Positions 55,301 through 59,144 of a stretch of 64,000 bases of DNA are shown here, piece after piece (the first letter of the stretch is position 1; each line of letters opens with the position of its first letter). A program made the translations under genes and the position numbers. The DNA lies in NCBI GenBank assembly GCA_930367205.1, contig OV884012.1, positions 32,088,796 to 32,152,795 of the forward strand, read 5' to 3'. The stretch comes from Acanthosoma haemorrhoidale (Eukaryota > Arthropoda > Insecta > Hemiptera > Acanthosomatidae). The notes below the pieces were generated by a model. That model was given only the letters and a program-made list of their open reading frames with translations, did no database searches and had not been told where the DNA came from.

Positions 55301-58205
55301 AAAACGTATTGTTCGTTAAAATAAAAAGAATAGTATTATTATTAATAGCACATTTAACATAGCTTGAACTAATTTTAATATCTTTTACATTGGTTGATAT
55401 TTTCGGTGTTGTAATTTTTTCGTTTAGTTTAATTTTGCGCAACCATTACAACTTTTAAAAATAACCTTGAGTGGCAACTGGTCCGGGGGATTTGCTAATA
55501 TTTCGAGTAATCATAACATAGATGGCTGCCTGGTGCCCAGGAACAATGGGCTTTCTTGAGTGCCCTGGCTCCGGTCCAAGGCAACTTCGGGGATCTTGCT
55601 AAGTACTGGACTATTTGTAACGCTGCTCGTATTCTCGGCGAAAACAAACACTTAACGCAACATAAATATCCTTTCTTGCGGTCTTTTCACAGTTCCATAT
55701 GCCGTTCATCGGTCGACCGGCTCGGTATCGTCCTTCGACCAACACCGTATCGCCGACCGAAACGACTATACCATATTTCCACTAATTGCCGAGCCCAAAG
55801 AGAAAAGCATTCAAGCGACCTACGGTAGCGATTCCTCATGTCACAACGGACAAGCTGTTTGAATAAGGTTTACCTTTCTGATTTATACCCATAGTCTAGG
55901 GACATAGCACAAAAATAAATTGAAAAATATTTGTTAAGAGTTTTGGGTGCAAATAATTAACTGCTTCCTTGTCAAACTGATTTTAACAGTTTTTATTTTG
56001 TTTTAGTAGGGCGTTTTTTCGATAGGCTATTATTGCATTGCCCTCCCCCCTCTCTTTTGAATAGTGTTTTTTTTTTGTAAAACAAATAACGAACTGTTTT
56101 TTCACAATAATTTAATTCTCGAGTCCTAGATTCCAAGTAGAGTCCCCAGGCAGCCATCGTTATTGTTCCATATATAAGTATTTACATATATTTTTAAAAT
56201 GGAATCATGCTGTGATGCTCATGGTGATATCATAGAAAAATTGTTGTGAACCTCACAAATTATGTAAAATGTAGCTACAGTAAATATAATAAGCACGATG
56301 TGTATTTATGTGAGGATTTTTAATTGTGGAATCTTAAAATCAACCTGTATTTATTAAATAAAAGGTTTTGGAAAAAAAAGCTATGATGTGATTATAGTCC
56401 ATAAATTGTCTAAAATAAATCAACCCTTGATATAAAAAAATATGAAATAGTGTGTCCTTTGATTAACACCTCTTGCTGACTTTGTGGAGCACATCACTAA
56501 AACTAGGCAAACTTGGTTTGATTTATTTCATTTCGTTGTCGCGTGCAATCAATAAGTAAACATAATTCAAAGTAAATGATTATATTCATGGATAGATAGT
56601 TATAACTTAACGAAGATTAATTCCTTTAAGTTACAAACATAAATCGCATTGGATTGGAGAATTGTTTCACTTACCTTATTATAAGCTATTGATAAAATCA
56701 GTCATTTAGTGGTTATAATTATTCAGTTATTATTTTTAAAAGCGTGTTCTTATAGCTGATTGACAATCTGTAAATCAATCTGATAATGTGCATGACAAAA
56801 TCAACTCGGGAGGTCCAAAAATCTTAATATTTATATTGGATACTTAGCCTGGTTGAAGAGAAAATACAACATAAATACATTAACGAAAGTCAAGAAGTCA
56901 TTGCACTCATTCCTAAAAATTACATTATACATTATATGTTATTTAATAGCCAGATACTGACGTATTGATCACAGTAGAACGTACTAGTCAGAATGCAATC
57001 GAGTACCATGGACCCGGGGAAACTTACCCGTAATCGAATAATTAACTCGAACTACTTGCGTCAGTTTCCAGTACAATCAACCGATTGCCCACCTAAAGGA
57101 TGTCAGATTGCATCCATGTTTCGAGTTCCAGGTTATTACTTAGGTGTTTAGTTGTCTATGACGTCACCACTCTTCTTTTTTTAAATTGTTTACACATTTA
57201 TTTAAATATCTTACAATTTTGCTTAAGGAAAAACTTACAAAAACCTGTTTAATAAAATAATAAATTAATAATACTAAATAAAATAAACTGTAGGAGACAA
57301 AATGTAATTTAAGGTTATTCCAACATGGCATGTTTTGTGCGCTTGAGAACAGACCTTTAGAGGGAATGCTCACTTTAATTGCCTATTTCTCTTATTAATG
57401 GATTTTCGGATGTGGAAATTAGGAAAAAGGAATGCTTTGCCTGGGTGTGTTCATACTGCTGGATTGTGGGTAATTGCAGATCTGTTAGTATGGTGGTTAT
57501 TTTAGTACACCCACTCTTAATTTAAAATGGATCTCAGGACGAAATACAAAATGCTACCACCATCATGTAAGCAAATTAGTTAAATTGGTATAAAAAGCCT
57601 TGAGCTTTCTGAATAGAATATACTTGACGGAGAAGAATAAACATAAAGAGGAAGCAGTCTATTTTTTAAAGAAACGATTTGTTGATTAGAGGAAGAGAGG
57701 TAATGCAAGAAAACTGAGAGAGAGAGGTAGGCACAGAGAAATCTTAGATGTTGAAGATTAATTAGAAGGGACCAGTAAATGTGGCTGAAGTATTTTATTT
57801 GGCACCTAGGATTACATGGATAGAGCGAAGATATAAAGATTGGATCAAAGGATCTTCATGGTCAGGAATGGAACCATCAAGTTATATATGTGCTTTTTTA
57901 TCTAAAATATTTTTTATTTCTTTTTAATTTTTTCTTCGTATACAATGTTACTAATCCTTATACCTATTTTCCTCTATAAACTCTGACTATCACTATAAGG
58001 TATAAAATTATCTCCACTTCTTCATACTTTAAAATTTAATTCTCCAGTTTTTGTGAAGAATACTGTATCTTAAAACCAATACTTACAAATTATATTTGAT
58101 ACGTCACAATGTTTTTCTATATTTAATTTATTGCAGGTATCCTTTCACCTCGAATTATTCAGTGATAATCCTTACGCGGAAATAATGCATTCTTTGAAAT
58201 TTTAA
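377..58205 (+). CDS. Large multi-exon gene, helical-repeat protein (whole-gene entry)
   Basis: Joined coding segments: 377-567, 6021-6265, 20995-21188, 22172-22280, 24036-24183, 27900-28149, 29125-29282, 29412-29502, 31456-31758, 33058-33159, 37621-37819, 38681-38775, 40654-40941, 48586-48810, 50476-50619, 52489-52551, and tentatively 58137-58205. Splice phases agree at every junction except 29502/31456. The N-terminal half is a run of Leu/Ala-rich helices resembling armadillo/HEAT repeats. The middle is Ser/Arg/Pro-rich and probably disordered. The end is a helical segment plus an acidic tail. The true start lies left of the window, because the first exon opens inside a split codon. No catalytic motif, signal peptide or membrane segment is visible. 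I do not recognise the family and infer only a scaffold or adaptor-like architecture. Exon chaining is strong evidence that the gene is real; the end is less certain. Confidence 0.8.
790..803. repeat. Left target-site duplication of J1 tail copy
   Basis: The sequence TTAAATTCAGTTTA here recurs with one mismatch at 1094-1107 on the far side of the LINE tail. This is what target-primed reverse transcription leaves. Confidence 0.6.
803..827. repeat. A25 homopolymer at the 5' junction of a LINE tail
   Basis: A run of about 25 A lies directly before the body of the LINE fragment, at its 5' end rather than its 3' end. That placement is unusual for a LINE. Confidence 0.9.
828..1093 (+). mobile_element. 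J1 LINE 3'UTR, truncated copy
   Basis: The sequence matches, in opposite orientation, the 3'UTR region at 61125-61380 and, less fully, 24310-24500. Shared blocks include GCATGCGAGGGAGGTGACAA and the tail CAGATTGTAATTTTATCTTAATAAA. It ends in a TTG-rich tail (TTGTTGTTG) instead of poly(A). It is flanked by near-perfect 14-bp duplications. No protein is left. Confidence 0.75.
6021..6265 (+). CDS. Exon 2, helical-repeat region
   Basis: The acceptor CTTGTTGCAG ends at 6020 and the donor GTCAGT starts at 6266. It enters in phase 0 and leaves two bases into an Arg codon. The translation begins [14 protein letters not shown], then shows a Cys/Leu-rich helix ([19 protein letters not shown]) and a further helix, [18 protein letters not shown] in outline. 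GC content rises sharply above the flanking intron, as expected for coding sequence. It is followed by the largest intron of the gene, which holds the retrotransposon. Confidence 0.85.
6266..9361 (+). other. Intron 2, left part
   Basis: AT-rich sequence without a recognisable gene. A TA dinucleotide run (9336-9355) ends just before the gypsy LTR. Open frames such as 8114-8383 have no recognisable content. Confidence 0.6.
9336..9355. repeat. (AT)n microsatellite
   Basis: About ten AT units abut the end of the gypsy LTR. They may have been part of the target site. Confidence 0.85.
9362..9852 (-). repeat. 3' LTR of the gypsy element
   Basis: On the minus strand this begins TGTAGATC directly after a polypurine tract (GGGGGGGAGG, plus-strand 9854-9863), close behind the integrase stop, and ends AAATAAACA. 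The TG...CA ends, the polypurine tract and an AATAAA signal at about 9425 all fit an LTR of about 490 bp. A second G-run (9510-9517) followed by AGTTAA allows an alternative, shorter LTR of about 150 bp. No matching 5' LTR is present in the window. Confidence 0.55.
9876..11705 (-). CDS. Ty3/gypsy RNase H (C-terminal part) and integrase
   Basis: The open frame covers the end of RNase H ([30 protein letters not shown]) and a full retroviral-type integrase. The zinc-binding HHCC region is visible as H..H in NHRGV and C..C in [10 protein letters not shown]. The core has catalytic D (LQVDTFTW), D ([11 protein letters not shown]) and E (GGIERLHS). It ends in a basic tail ([10 protein letters not shown]). 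No env gene follows; the LTR begins within about 25 bases. Residues before about 45 are out of frame with RT, so the start Met is not meaningful: this is the downstream piece of a pol frame broken near 11620-11700. It belongs to Ty3/gypsy (Metaviridae-type). Confidence 0.92.
   Translation of the reverse strand: MPANTHWGQCCRRRETVGSARWRTLVDGSHKRKRGIVSALERELLGIIWAIDHFRPYVFGRKFRVHTDQGTLQWVGKLKESSAQVTRWKEFLSQYNMEIIYKPGKENVVADWLSRAITVNALEEGEPSGEIQQFLREWTPGEDGSHGTRGDSEGEETLEEEGSTAERPVEMEVTEGIVNDKRRQIIWKSKTSGRLQIAYDSYGKSKIATIWSPPGVMNDQICRALKDASEPGKTHHVFVGNTTIWEKIQRLWRTEQFGVDRVFIRCTSMVETLKDREQQLEVTLAYHQGKTNHRGVQETLQALRRRYFWWGMKKSIQEMIGACAVCPTTKYDRHPPRGRQEESPTAETSLSDLQVDTFTWRGYKWVTTIDIFSKVAMAHPVQERSSDAEMLALNTWFQFYGVPDRISLDGGGEFDNANIRKEMKTLDVSWHLNTPGHPKSRGGIERLHSTLSDHLRVYHAEKGLPANEAMPKAVAAYNHSFHTTTGFSPFEILFGLRERQRNGAETVADEGMAEKMVSNTVGLRKICDNVRERITRDKARRVERENLKVQDRMGELKIGTIVYKKLGSNRSKELVRYEGLFKVVIREHDVVTIEIIRPPKKRRNVHIEQ
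11614..12309 (-). CDS. Ty3/gypsy reverse transcriptase (palm/thumb) and start of RNase H
   Basis: The frame carries [12 protein letters not shown] and the active-site box [10 protein letters not shown], then [22 protein letters not shown] and the first RNase H aspartate in [16 protein letters not shown], ending [11 protein letters not shown]. These are canonical Ty3/gypsy RT/RH blocks in the correct order. It joins the upstream frame at 12306-12309 through a one-base frameshift and the downstream frame near 11650 through another, so the element is not autonomous as it stands. Confidence 0.93.
   Translation of the reverse strand: MSTNDQDKTAFTFERGHYQFTRMPFGLKNAPITFQRLMNEFLRGIDEAVYHVYMDDLLVFSRTEAEHVEHLRSVFQRVREFGLKLSKEKSLSGKKKINFLGHTISQERVKPDSTKVEAIRRMVVPTDVKGIRRLLGTLNYYRRFVPDMAAYLVPINNLLRKGARVVITPIIEQNIRKCMSSLQEEPILAFPDFQHPFTITTDASEYALGAVLSQERDGGERPVAYASRRLT
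12306..13214 (-). CDS. Ty3/gypsy aspartic protease and N-terminal RT
   Basis: The protease is recognised by [13 protein letters not shown] (the DTG active site) near residue 35. RT begins with [20 protein letters not shown], then [14 protein letters not shown] and [14 protein letters not shown], where the frame ends in TGA. The next RT block continues one base out of phase. The N-terminus overlaps the gag-like frame at 13184-13477. Confidence 0.9.
   Translation of the reverse strand: MCRQRGDRILRCNAIRERMYVLPIIRVKGGEVCLVDTGSTNTIMSRGALERLYGGERALQIQVCNCSLITLGGPCEVVGELVIGLNRWAKKGGDLKIHIVGNMPREYQVIVGCDMLGKVGARVENIGAKWNIKLGKVEYKCQGTTWDGRARIGAVNKIEGWREGLQREFEDIFYVEGDTLGATGKTVHEILLKKERVTYVKEKRYPQALRRHIREELESLKRQGIIINSTSPYNSPLWAVRKKNRPGDETEKYRVVINYRKLNENTTDEKYPIPGFEDILDRLNGATIFSTLDLKAGYHQIR
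13184..13450 (-). pseudogene. Gag C-terminal fragment of the gypsy element
   Basis: A minus-strand frame rich in Arg, Ser and Glu (for example [20 protein letters not shown]) sits where the end of gag should be and overlaps the protease frame. No clear CCHC knuckle is visible. Its first residues are encoded by sequence that matches the J1 LINE tail, so gag is truncated here and the frame start is a fusion product. Confidence 0.55.
13452..13521 (-). mobile_element. J1 LINE 3'UTR scrap fused to the gypsy element
   Basis: The block CCTCTGTCAGCCGCGTCACC and what follows (to AAGAGCGCGAGA) matches the J1 tail at 61318-61378 with only a few changes. It begins where gypsy homology stops, with no 5' LTR in between. 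Confidence 0.7.
13522..15548 (+). other. Intron 2, unannotated stretch
   Basis: AT-rich intron between the gypsy fusion and the next J1 tail. I see no gene or repeat. Confidence 0.55.
15549..15646 (-). mobile_element. J1 LINE 3' tail, short degenerate copy
   Basis: Segments such as AATGTTCTTATTCATACCAT and TTCATTCACTCGCTCATTCA match the tail at 61150-61230 and the reverse complement of 965-1015. Only about 100 bp remain. Confidence 0.6.
15687..15797. mobile_element. Mariner-type MITE
   Basis: A left terminal inverted repeat (GGTGGTCTGAAAAGTTTCCG at 15692, running through ACCT to 15715) is matched perfectly over 24 bp by its reverse complement at 15767-15790. The sequence GAGGGTGGTCTGAAAAGTTT is typical of mariner termini, and TA dinucleotides lie at both ends. 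Only about 50 bp separate the repeats, so there is no transposase: this is a non-autonomous deletion derivative. The outermost bases differ between the ends. Confidence 0.85.
15798..16817 (+). other. Intron 2, unannotated stretch
   Basis: No gene recognised. The open frames here are short and lack conserved motifs. Confidence 0.5.
16818..17350 (-). pseudogene. Degenerate non-LTR retrotransposon C-terminus (CR1-like)
   Basis: The minus strand encodes [20 protein letters not shown] preceded by [17 protein letters not shown]-x-L-P-x-x-I-R box close to the C-terminus is characteristic of many non-LTR reverse transcriptases, especially CR1-like ones. The upstream frame is broken and the RT core is absent. 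The region is GC-richer than its surroundings. The clade assignment is tentative. Confidence 0.45.
17613..18245 (-). mobile_element. J2 Jockey-like LINE, 3' part
   Basis: It has a poly(A) tail (plus-strand poly-T at 17613), a 3'UTR containing CTACATTATATACAGGTTTT, and a C-terminal RT-downstream frame at 17864-18226. That frame includes [20 protein letters not shown], a typical end-of-RT region, followed by [10 protein letters not shown] and [11 protein letters not shown]. Related copies lie at 44.9, 45.4, 59.7 and 63.1 kb. It is 5'-truncated after the thumb region. Confidence 0.85.
18246..20994 (+). other. Intron 2, right part
   Basis: AT-rich intron leading to exon 3. No gene or repeat recognised. 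Confidence 0.55.
20995..21188 (+). CDS. Exon 3, basic-rich segment
   Basis: A 194-bp GC-richer block opens after TTTAAG at 20994 and ends at the donor GTGAGG (21189). One base completes the Arg codon left by exon 2, and it leaves in phase 1, which exon 4 completes as Asp. The residues start [16 protein letters not shown], then a Lys/Arg/Ala-rich stretch, then [18 protein letters not shown]. The exon itself is well supported by frame and donor. The acceptor has a poor pyrimidine tract, so the left edge could be off; another AG lies about 13 bases further in. It may be a charged loop between repeat helices. Confidence 0.65.
21189..22171 (+). other. Intron 3
   Basis: AT-rich; nothing recognised. 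Confidence 0.6.
22172..22280 (+). CDS. Exon 4, helical-repeat region
   Basis: The acceptor CTGTTATAG ends at 22171 and the donor GTGAGC starts at 22281. Two bases complete an Asp codon with exon 3, and two bases of an Arg codon are left at the end. The reading [18 protein letters not shown] followed by [13 protein letters not shown] is a clear amphipathic helix pair. Phases on both sides match the neighbours exactly, which makes a chance open frame unlikely. Confidence 0.8.
22281..24035 (+). other. Intron 4
   Basis: AT-rich; no coding frame or repeat recognised. Confidence 0.6.
24036..24183 (+). CDS. Exon 5, helical-repeat region
   Basis: The acceptor ATGTGACAG ends at 24035 and the donor GTAAGT starts at 24184. 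One base completes Arg with exon 4, and the exon ends on a whole Pro codon. It reads [19 protein letters not shown], then [20 protein letters not shown] and [10 protein letters not shown], typical of a helical repeat with a short turn. A complete Jockey LINE insertion sits 105 bp into the following intron. Confidence 0.85.
24288..24299. repeat. Left target-site duplication of the J1 LINE
   Basis: AGGCCTAGAATA is repeated perfectly at 26799-26810 and brackets the element. Confidence 0.85.
24748..25248 (-). pseudogene. J1 reverse transcriptase, C-terminal half
   Basis: It begins [14 protein letters not shown], the RT active-site box (FADD). It continues with [20 protein letters not shown] and [18 protein letters not shown], and ends in a thumb region with [20 protein letters not shown]. 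All are classic Jockey-superfamily blocks in order. The upstream palm motif ([14 protein letters not shown]) lies in another frame at 25229-25429, so the RT is split by a frameshift. Confidence 0.92.
25229..25429 (-). pseudogene. J1 reverse transcriptase, palm fragment
   Basis: It contains [14 protein letters not shown], the RT block immediately before the catalytic box. It is in a different frame from the following RT piece, confirming inactivation. The stretch from 25430 to 26004 is also RT-derived by position but too broken to read confidently. Confidence 0.85.
26005..26769 (-). pseudogene. J1 AP-endonuclease domain and linker
   Basis: The frame opens [14 protein letters not shown] and shows the endonuclease motifs [26 protein letters not shown] and [12 protein letters not shown], the catalytic Asn, Asp and His environments of LINE endonucleases. 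A basic linker toward RT follows. The first part of the domain is lost to 5' truncation at about 26798. Confidence 0.92.
26799..26810. repeat. Right target-site duplication of the J1 LINE
   Basis: Perfect copy of the 12 bp at 24288-24299. Confidence 0.85.
26811..27899 (+). other. Intron 5, right part
   Basis: AT-rich intron; nothing recognised before the exon 6 acceptor. Confidence 0.6.
27900..28149 (+). CDS. Exon 6, armadillo-like helices
   Basis: The acceptor GACTTTGTAG ends at 27899 and the donor GTATGT starts at 28150. It enters in phase 0 and leaves in phase 1. It opens [20 protein letters not shown] and continues with a helix-Gly-helix turn, [19 protein letters not shown], whose H-G-LP-LL pattern is strongly armadillo-like. 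It then has [20 protein letters not shown] and [15 protein letters not shown]. This is the most fold-diagnostic exon of the gene and the best query for naming the family. Confidence 0.88.
28150..29124 (+). other. Intron 6
   Basis: AT-rich; no gene or repeat recognised. Confidence 0.6.
29125..29282 (+). CDS. Exon 7, proline-rich loop and helix
   Basis: The acceptor TTGTATTTTTAG ends at 29124 and the donor GTAAAT starts at 29283. Two bases complete Asp with exon 6; it ends on a whole Glu codon. It reads [20 protein letters not shown], then a Ser/Pro stretch, then [16 protein letters not shown], a final helix. The proline-rich opening suggests a surface loop inserted between repeat helices. Confidence 0.85.
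29412..29502 (+). CDS. Exon 8, short conserved-looking segment
   Basis: The acceptor TCCTTTTCAG ends at 29411 and the donor GTAAGT starts at 29503. It enters in phase 0 and leaves one base into a codon. It reads [20 protein letters not shown] and then [10 protein letters not shown]. Joined straight to exon 9 at 31456 the frame would hit TAG after about 14 codons, so another exon of length 3n+2 is expected in between, or exon 9 has a different left edge. Confidence 0.78.
29503..31455 (+). other. Intron 8, expected to hide one small exon
   Basis: The flanking phases do not agree, so an exon of 3n+2 bases should lie here. The best candidate is 30145-30218. Otherwise AT-rich and unremarkable. 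Confidence 0.55.
30145..30218 (+). other. Candidate alternative or poison exon between exons 8 and 9
   Basis: A 74-bp block follows a good acceptor (TGTTGTATCCGCAG ending at 30144) and precedes GTATTG at 30219. Its length, 3n+2, is exactly what would repair the phase mismatch between exons 8 and 9. Entered from exon 8 it reads [20 protein letters not shown] and then NNL before TAG, which is the last codon before the donor. It therefore looks like a stop-carrying (poison or terminal) exon, or a real exon with one base changed in this assembly. A chance match is possible. The edges are read by eye and may be off by a base or two. Confidence 0.3.
31456..31758 (+). CDS. Exon 9, helix plus Ser/Arg/Pro-rich tail
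   Basis: The acceptor CTATTGTAG ends at 31455 and the donor GTATAA starts at 31759; phase 0 in and out. The first part reads [20 protein letters not shown], followed by a helix [20 protein letters not shown] and [12 protein letters not shown]. From 31640 it changes to [10 protein letters not shown], then [15 protein letters not shown], a basic Ser-rich, probably disordered linker. That last third is duplicated as a separate exon at 33058. The left edge is uncertain because its phase does not match exon 8. Confidence 0.78.
31759..33057 (+). other. Intron 9, between the duplicated exon ends
   Basis: AT-rich. Intron sequence next to exon 9 and exon 9b shows no obvious similarity, so the duplication is either old or was confined to the coding part. 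Confidence 0.55.
33058..33159 (+). CDS. Exon 9b, duplicated Ser/Arg-rich exon
   Basis: The acceptor is CTTTTGACTTAAG (ends 33057) and the donor GTAAAA starts at 33160. It is 102 bp, phase 0 in and out, so it can be included or skipped without changing frame. The 34 residues open [20 protein letters not shown] and match the end of exon 9 at about 29 of 34 positions, with a five-residue gap. Most nucleotide differences are synonymous, so both copies appear to have been kept under selection at the protein level. It may be used together with, or instead of, part of exon 9. Confidence 0.72.
33160..37620 (+). other. Intron 9b (4.5 kb)
   Basis: AT-rich intron. Several short open frames are present but none shows a recognisable motif or splice support. 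Confidence 0.6.
37621..37819 (+). CDS. Exon 10, Ser-rich linker with a short helix
   Basis: The acceptor TTTCATGCATATAG ends at 37620 and the donor GTACAT starts at 37820. It enters in phase 0 and leaves in phase 1. It reads [20 protein letters not shown], then [20 protein letters not shown], then a Ser/Glu-rich end ([18 protein letters not shown]). RPSIP and LSPT resemble phosphorylation sites. The middle is a short aromatic helix. Confidence 0.8.
37820..38680 (+). other. Intron 10
   Basis: AT-rich. A 102-codon open frame at 37867-38175 has low-complexity intron-like composition and no motif. Confidence 0.55.
38681..38775 (+). CDS. Exon 11, short basic exon
   Basis: The acceptor AATTATTTTTACAG ends at 38680 and the donor GTAAGA starts at 38776. 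Two bases complete Asp with exon 10; it ends on a whole Lys codon. It reads [20 protein letters not shown], then [11 protein letters not shown], a strongly basic segment with RFSS and RSKS sites. It is short, but both splice sites are good and both phases fit. Confidence 0.78.
38776..40653 (+). other. Intron 11
   Basis: AT-rich; nothing recognised. Confidence 0.6.
40654..40941 (+). CDS. Exon 12, linker with 14-3-3-type motif
   Basis: The acceptor TACTATTTAATAG ends at 40653 and the donor GTCAGT starts at 40942; phase 0 in and out. It begins [20 protein letters not shown], a helix running on into [12 protein letters not shown], then a Gly-rich turn (GGGGGSDD), then [24 protein letters not shown] matches the 14-3-3 mode-1 pattern R-S-x-S-x-P. 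The end is Gly/Arg-rich ([12 protein letters not shown]). GC content is far above the flanking introns. Confidence 0.88.
40942..44897 (+). other. Intron 12, left part
   Basis: AT-rich sequence without recognisable genes or repeats up to the J2 block. Confidence 0.55.
44898..45390 (-). mobile_element. J2 LINE 3' part, degenerate copy
   Basis: It aligns by eye with 17700-18200: GGGGTCATAGTGTTAAACA, CAACGGGTAGGC and ATTTATATATCATCAGTTTG are shared. Many indels break the frame. It is joined directly on its 5' side to another J2 tail. Confidence 0.75.
45391..45660 (-). mobile_element. Second J2 LINE 3'UTR, head-to-tail with the first
   Basis: It carries the same 3'UTR (TACATTATATACAGGTTTTG, AATGATACACATTATACGTG, GGTGATGGGGCTCA) as 17640-17825. 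In minus-strand order this tail is followed immediately by the coding end of the copy at 44898-45390. Confidence 0.82.
45661..48585 (+). other. Intron 12, right part
   Basis: A poly-C run (45701-45710) and a moderately GC-rich stretch to about 46400 may be decayed LINE sequence, but I can read no motif. The rest is AT-rich intron. Confidence 0.5.
48586..48810 (+). CDS. Exon 13, Ser/Arg/Pro-rich linker and amphipathic helix
   Basis: The acceptor GTGGAATTACAG ends at 48585 and the donor GTATAT starts at 48811; phase 0 both sides. It reads [20 protein letters not shown], then [36 protein letters not shown], and ends [13 protein letters not shown]. It is GC-rich with many CpG, and all three plus-strand frames are open for long stretches; phase continuity decides the frame. 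RRSSLSP and RRVSS are good basophilic-kinase sites. Confidence 0.86.
49177..49244 (-). repeat. tRNA-like fragment, possible SINE remnant
   Basis: On the minus strand TCAGGTGGCAGAGCGCCTGA resembles a tRNA D-arm/A-box. A GATTTGAACCC segment about 30 bases on resembles a T-arm, but in the reverse sense to a normal B-box. No cloverleaf could be drawn, so this is not a functional tRNA gene. Confidence 0.3.
49248..49417. repeat. (TC)n microsatellite with CCCTCT interruptions
   Basis: About 170 bp of CT dinucleotides broken by regularly placed extra C. It creates long but meaningless Ser-Leu and Glu-Arg open frames on the two strands. Confidence 0.97.
50476..50619 (+). CDS. Exon 14, C-terminal helical segment
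   Basis: The acceptor TTTCTTTCCTGAAG ends at 50475 and the donor GTATGT starts at 50620; 48 codons, phase 0 both sides. It reads [20 protein letters not shown], then [17 protein letters not shown] and [11 protein letters not shown]. It continues the helix begun at the end of exon 13 and gives a compact helical C-terminal unit with two Cys and two Trp. The function is not recognised. Confidence 0.86.
50620..51187 (+). other. Intron 14, left part
   Basis: AT-rich; nothing recognised before the P repeat. Confidence 0.55.
51188..51511. repeat. Fold-back segment at the edge of P copy 1
   Basis: GCACTATGTTCAGGAGAAGA (51188 on) reappears as an inverted copy at 51490-51511 with about three mismatches in 22 bases. 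The roughly 280 bp between the arms has no counterpart in P copy 2 (59145-59200), where the arm occurs once. Confidence 0.55.
51512..52150 (-). repeat. Repeat P, copy 1
   Basis: It is collinear with 59175-59690 and then with 60893-60990. Shared blocks include GTGGTCTTGGAATGACCAC, CAGAGATTCCCACTAGGAAG and GGTGGGGATGGCTCCCCACC (a hairpin). TGACGTCA is at 52039-52046. This copy has no TATA box. It is unclassified: it could be a LINE 5'UTR or an LTR-like regulatory sequence. A minus frame (51411-51713) is shared in part with copy 2 ([12 protein letters not shown]). Confidence 0.7.
52489..52551 (+). CDS. Exon 15, acidic tail
   Basis: The acceptor GGGTTTTTTCTAG ends at 52488 and the donor GTAAGC starts at 52552; 21 codons, phase 0 both sides. 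It encodes an acidic segment opening [20 protein letters not shown]. Although very short, it has strong splice sites, an intact frame and matching phases. After it the exon chain becomes uncertain. Confidence 0.75.
52552..55480 (+). other. Intron 15, left part
   Basis: AT-rich intron sequence; no gene or repeat recognised. Confidence 0.55.
55693..55824 (+). other. Candidate exon inside a CpG-dense block
   Basis: A GC- and CpG-rich block (about 55480-55840) stands out in AT-rich intron. Within it, 132 bp lie between TCTTTTCACAG (ends 55692) and GTAGCG (55825). Entered in phase 0 from exon 15 it reads [17 protein letters not shown] and reaches TAA after 30 codons. Entered in phase 1 it stays open to the donor and looks more protein-like, including [19 protein letters not shown]. 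It could be an alternative last exon, an internal exon preceded by one I missed, or a promoter-type CpG island with no exon. Confidence 0.3.
55825..58136 (+). other. Intron 15, right part
   Basis: AT-rich sequence. CCAGGCAGCCATCG at 56147 is a short inverted match to GATGGCTGCCTGG near 55521, flanking the CpG-dense block. Nothing else recognised. Confidence 0.5.
58137..58205 (+). CDS. Candidate last coding exon
   Basis: The acceptor TTTAATTTATTGCAG ends at 58136. Read in phase 0, as required after exon 15, it encodes [20 protein letters not shown] plus KF and then TAA at 58203-58205. An AATAAA follows at 58247, giving a compact 3' end. The phase, acceptor and poly(A) signal all agree, but the exon is short and has no independent support. 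The gene could instead continue outside the window. Confidence 0.42.
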   Translation, partial: VSFHLELFSDNPYAEIMHSLKF

Positions 58206-58246
58206 AAGTTATAAATCACCCTATCTAATTTTCTCAAGGGATATGT

Positions 58247-58252
58247 AATAAA
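58247..58252 (+). terminator. Possible polyadenylation signal
   Basis: AATAAA lies 42 bases after the candidate stop codon at 58205. AATAAA is common in AT-rich DNA, so its weight comes only from its position after the proposed last exon. Confidence 0.3.
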
Positions 58253-59144
58253 ATCCGCAAACGGAAATAGATATTTCTCATTGCAGCACTGTCTTACATA
58301 AAGCAGTCCAAACATCCTGCGAGCTCGGAAATAGATTTGCATATCCCTGTAAACAAATGCATGAATTCTCAATGCCACAAAACAAACAAGAAATGATCGT
58401 TTGTTCAAAAATAACATGTATTGGACTGTTTGGATATCGTAATAGACATCGTACATAACACATCAGTAATGATAATTGACTAAGGAAATTTACTTTAATC
58501 TCAATTAACTAAATTTCTTTCTAATCGCAATAAATATCTTGTTAAATTATCTATACCAAAGTATTATGGTAATGGATGGGATTAGTATTATGTATAGGAT
58601 ATGGAATTAGTATGGGAAAAAAACAGCCTGGCTCTAATATTTCACTGCCTTTTTTTGTTACGGTTGTTCATTGTAATAAAATTATGAATTATTTATATCT
58701 CTCATTGGAAGGGAGGAATCTCGCTTAAGCATGGATATATTTATTTAATTAGATTAGAATGCAATACAACAGGTCTGAAATGTTAAATATCTATTTTACA
58801 CCATTCTCGGTTAAGCATATTGTCTTTTGCTAATTTAAAATGAAGGGAAAGTAGAAGAACAAACAGGTTTGTACCGATCCACTCACTTTTGAGCTTATTC
58901 AAGCCTAAACTATTTAAAATTAATAGTTCTTGTCTGGTTCAGATATGTGAGTCCCCAAGGGGGGGGGGGGGAGACGTCCACCATGGGCTAGGGTCACTAC
59001 AACCTCTAGCCGCCGTCCGGCAAGCACCTAGAAAGAGATAAGGCGGGTGGACCTGTGGTCTTTCACCCTGGCTGCCGGTCTAGTCGGCGGGCAGCCTAAT
59101 TCGTTTTGATCTGACTCCATAAGATTTTAGAAGGTGTGCCCCGA
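58253..59144 (+). other. Presumed downstream flank
   Basis: AT-rich to about 58950, then a G-run (58961-58971) and GC-rich sequence that may still belong to repeat P or to the start of the element it came from. No gene recognised. Confidence 0.45.

Noticed and set aside
377..58205. Naming the host gene after a lipase or other known armadillo protein
   Set aside because: The helical-repeat look is clear, but no catalytic Ser or patatin-type motif is visible and I could not match it to a specific family with confidence.
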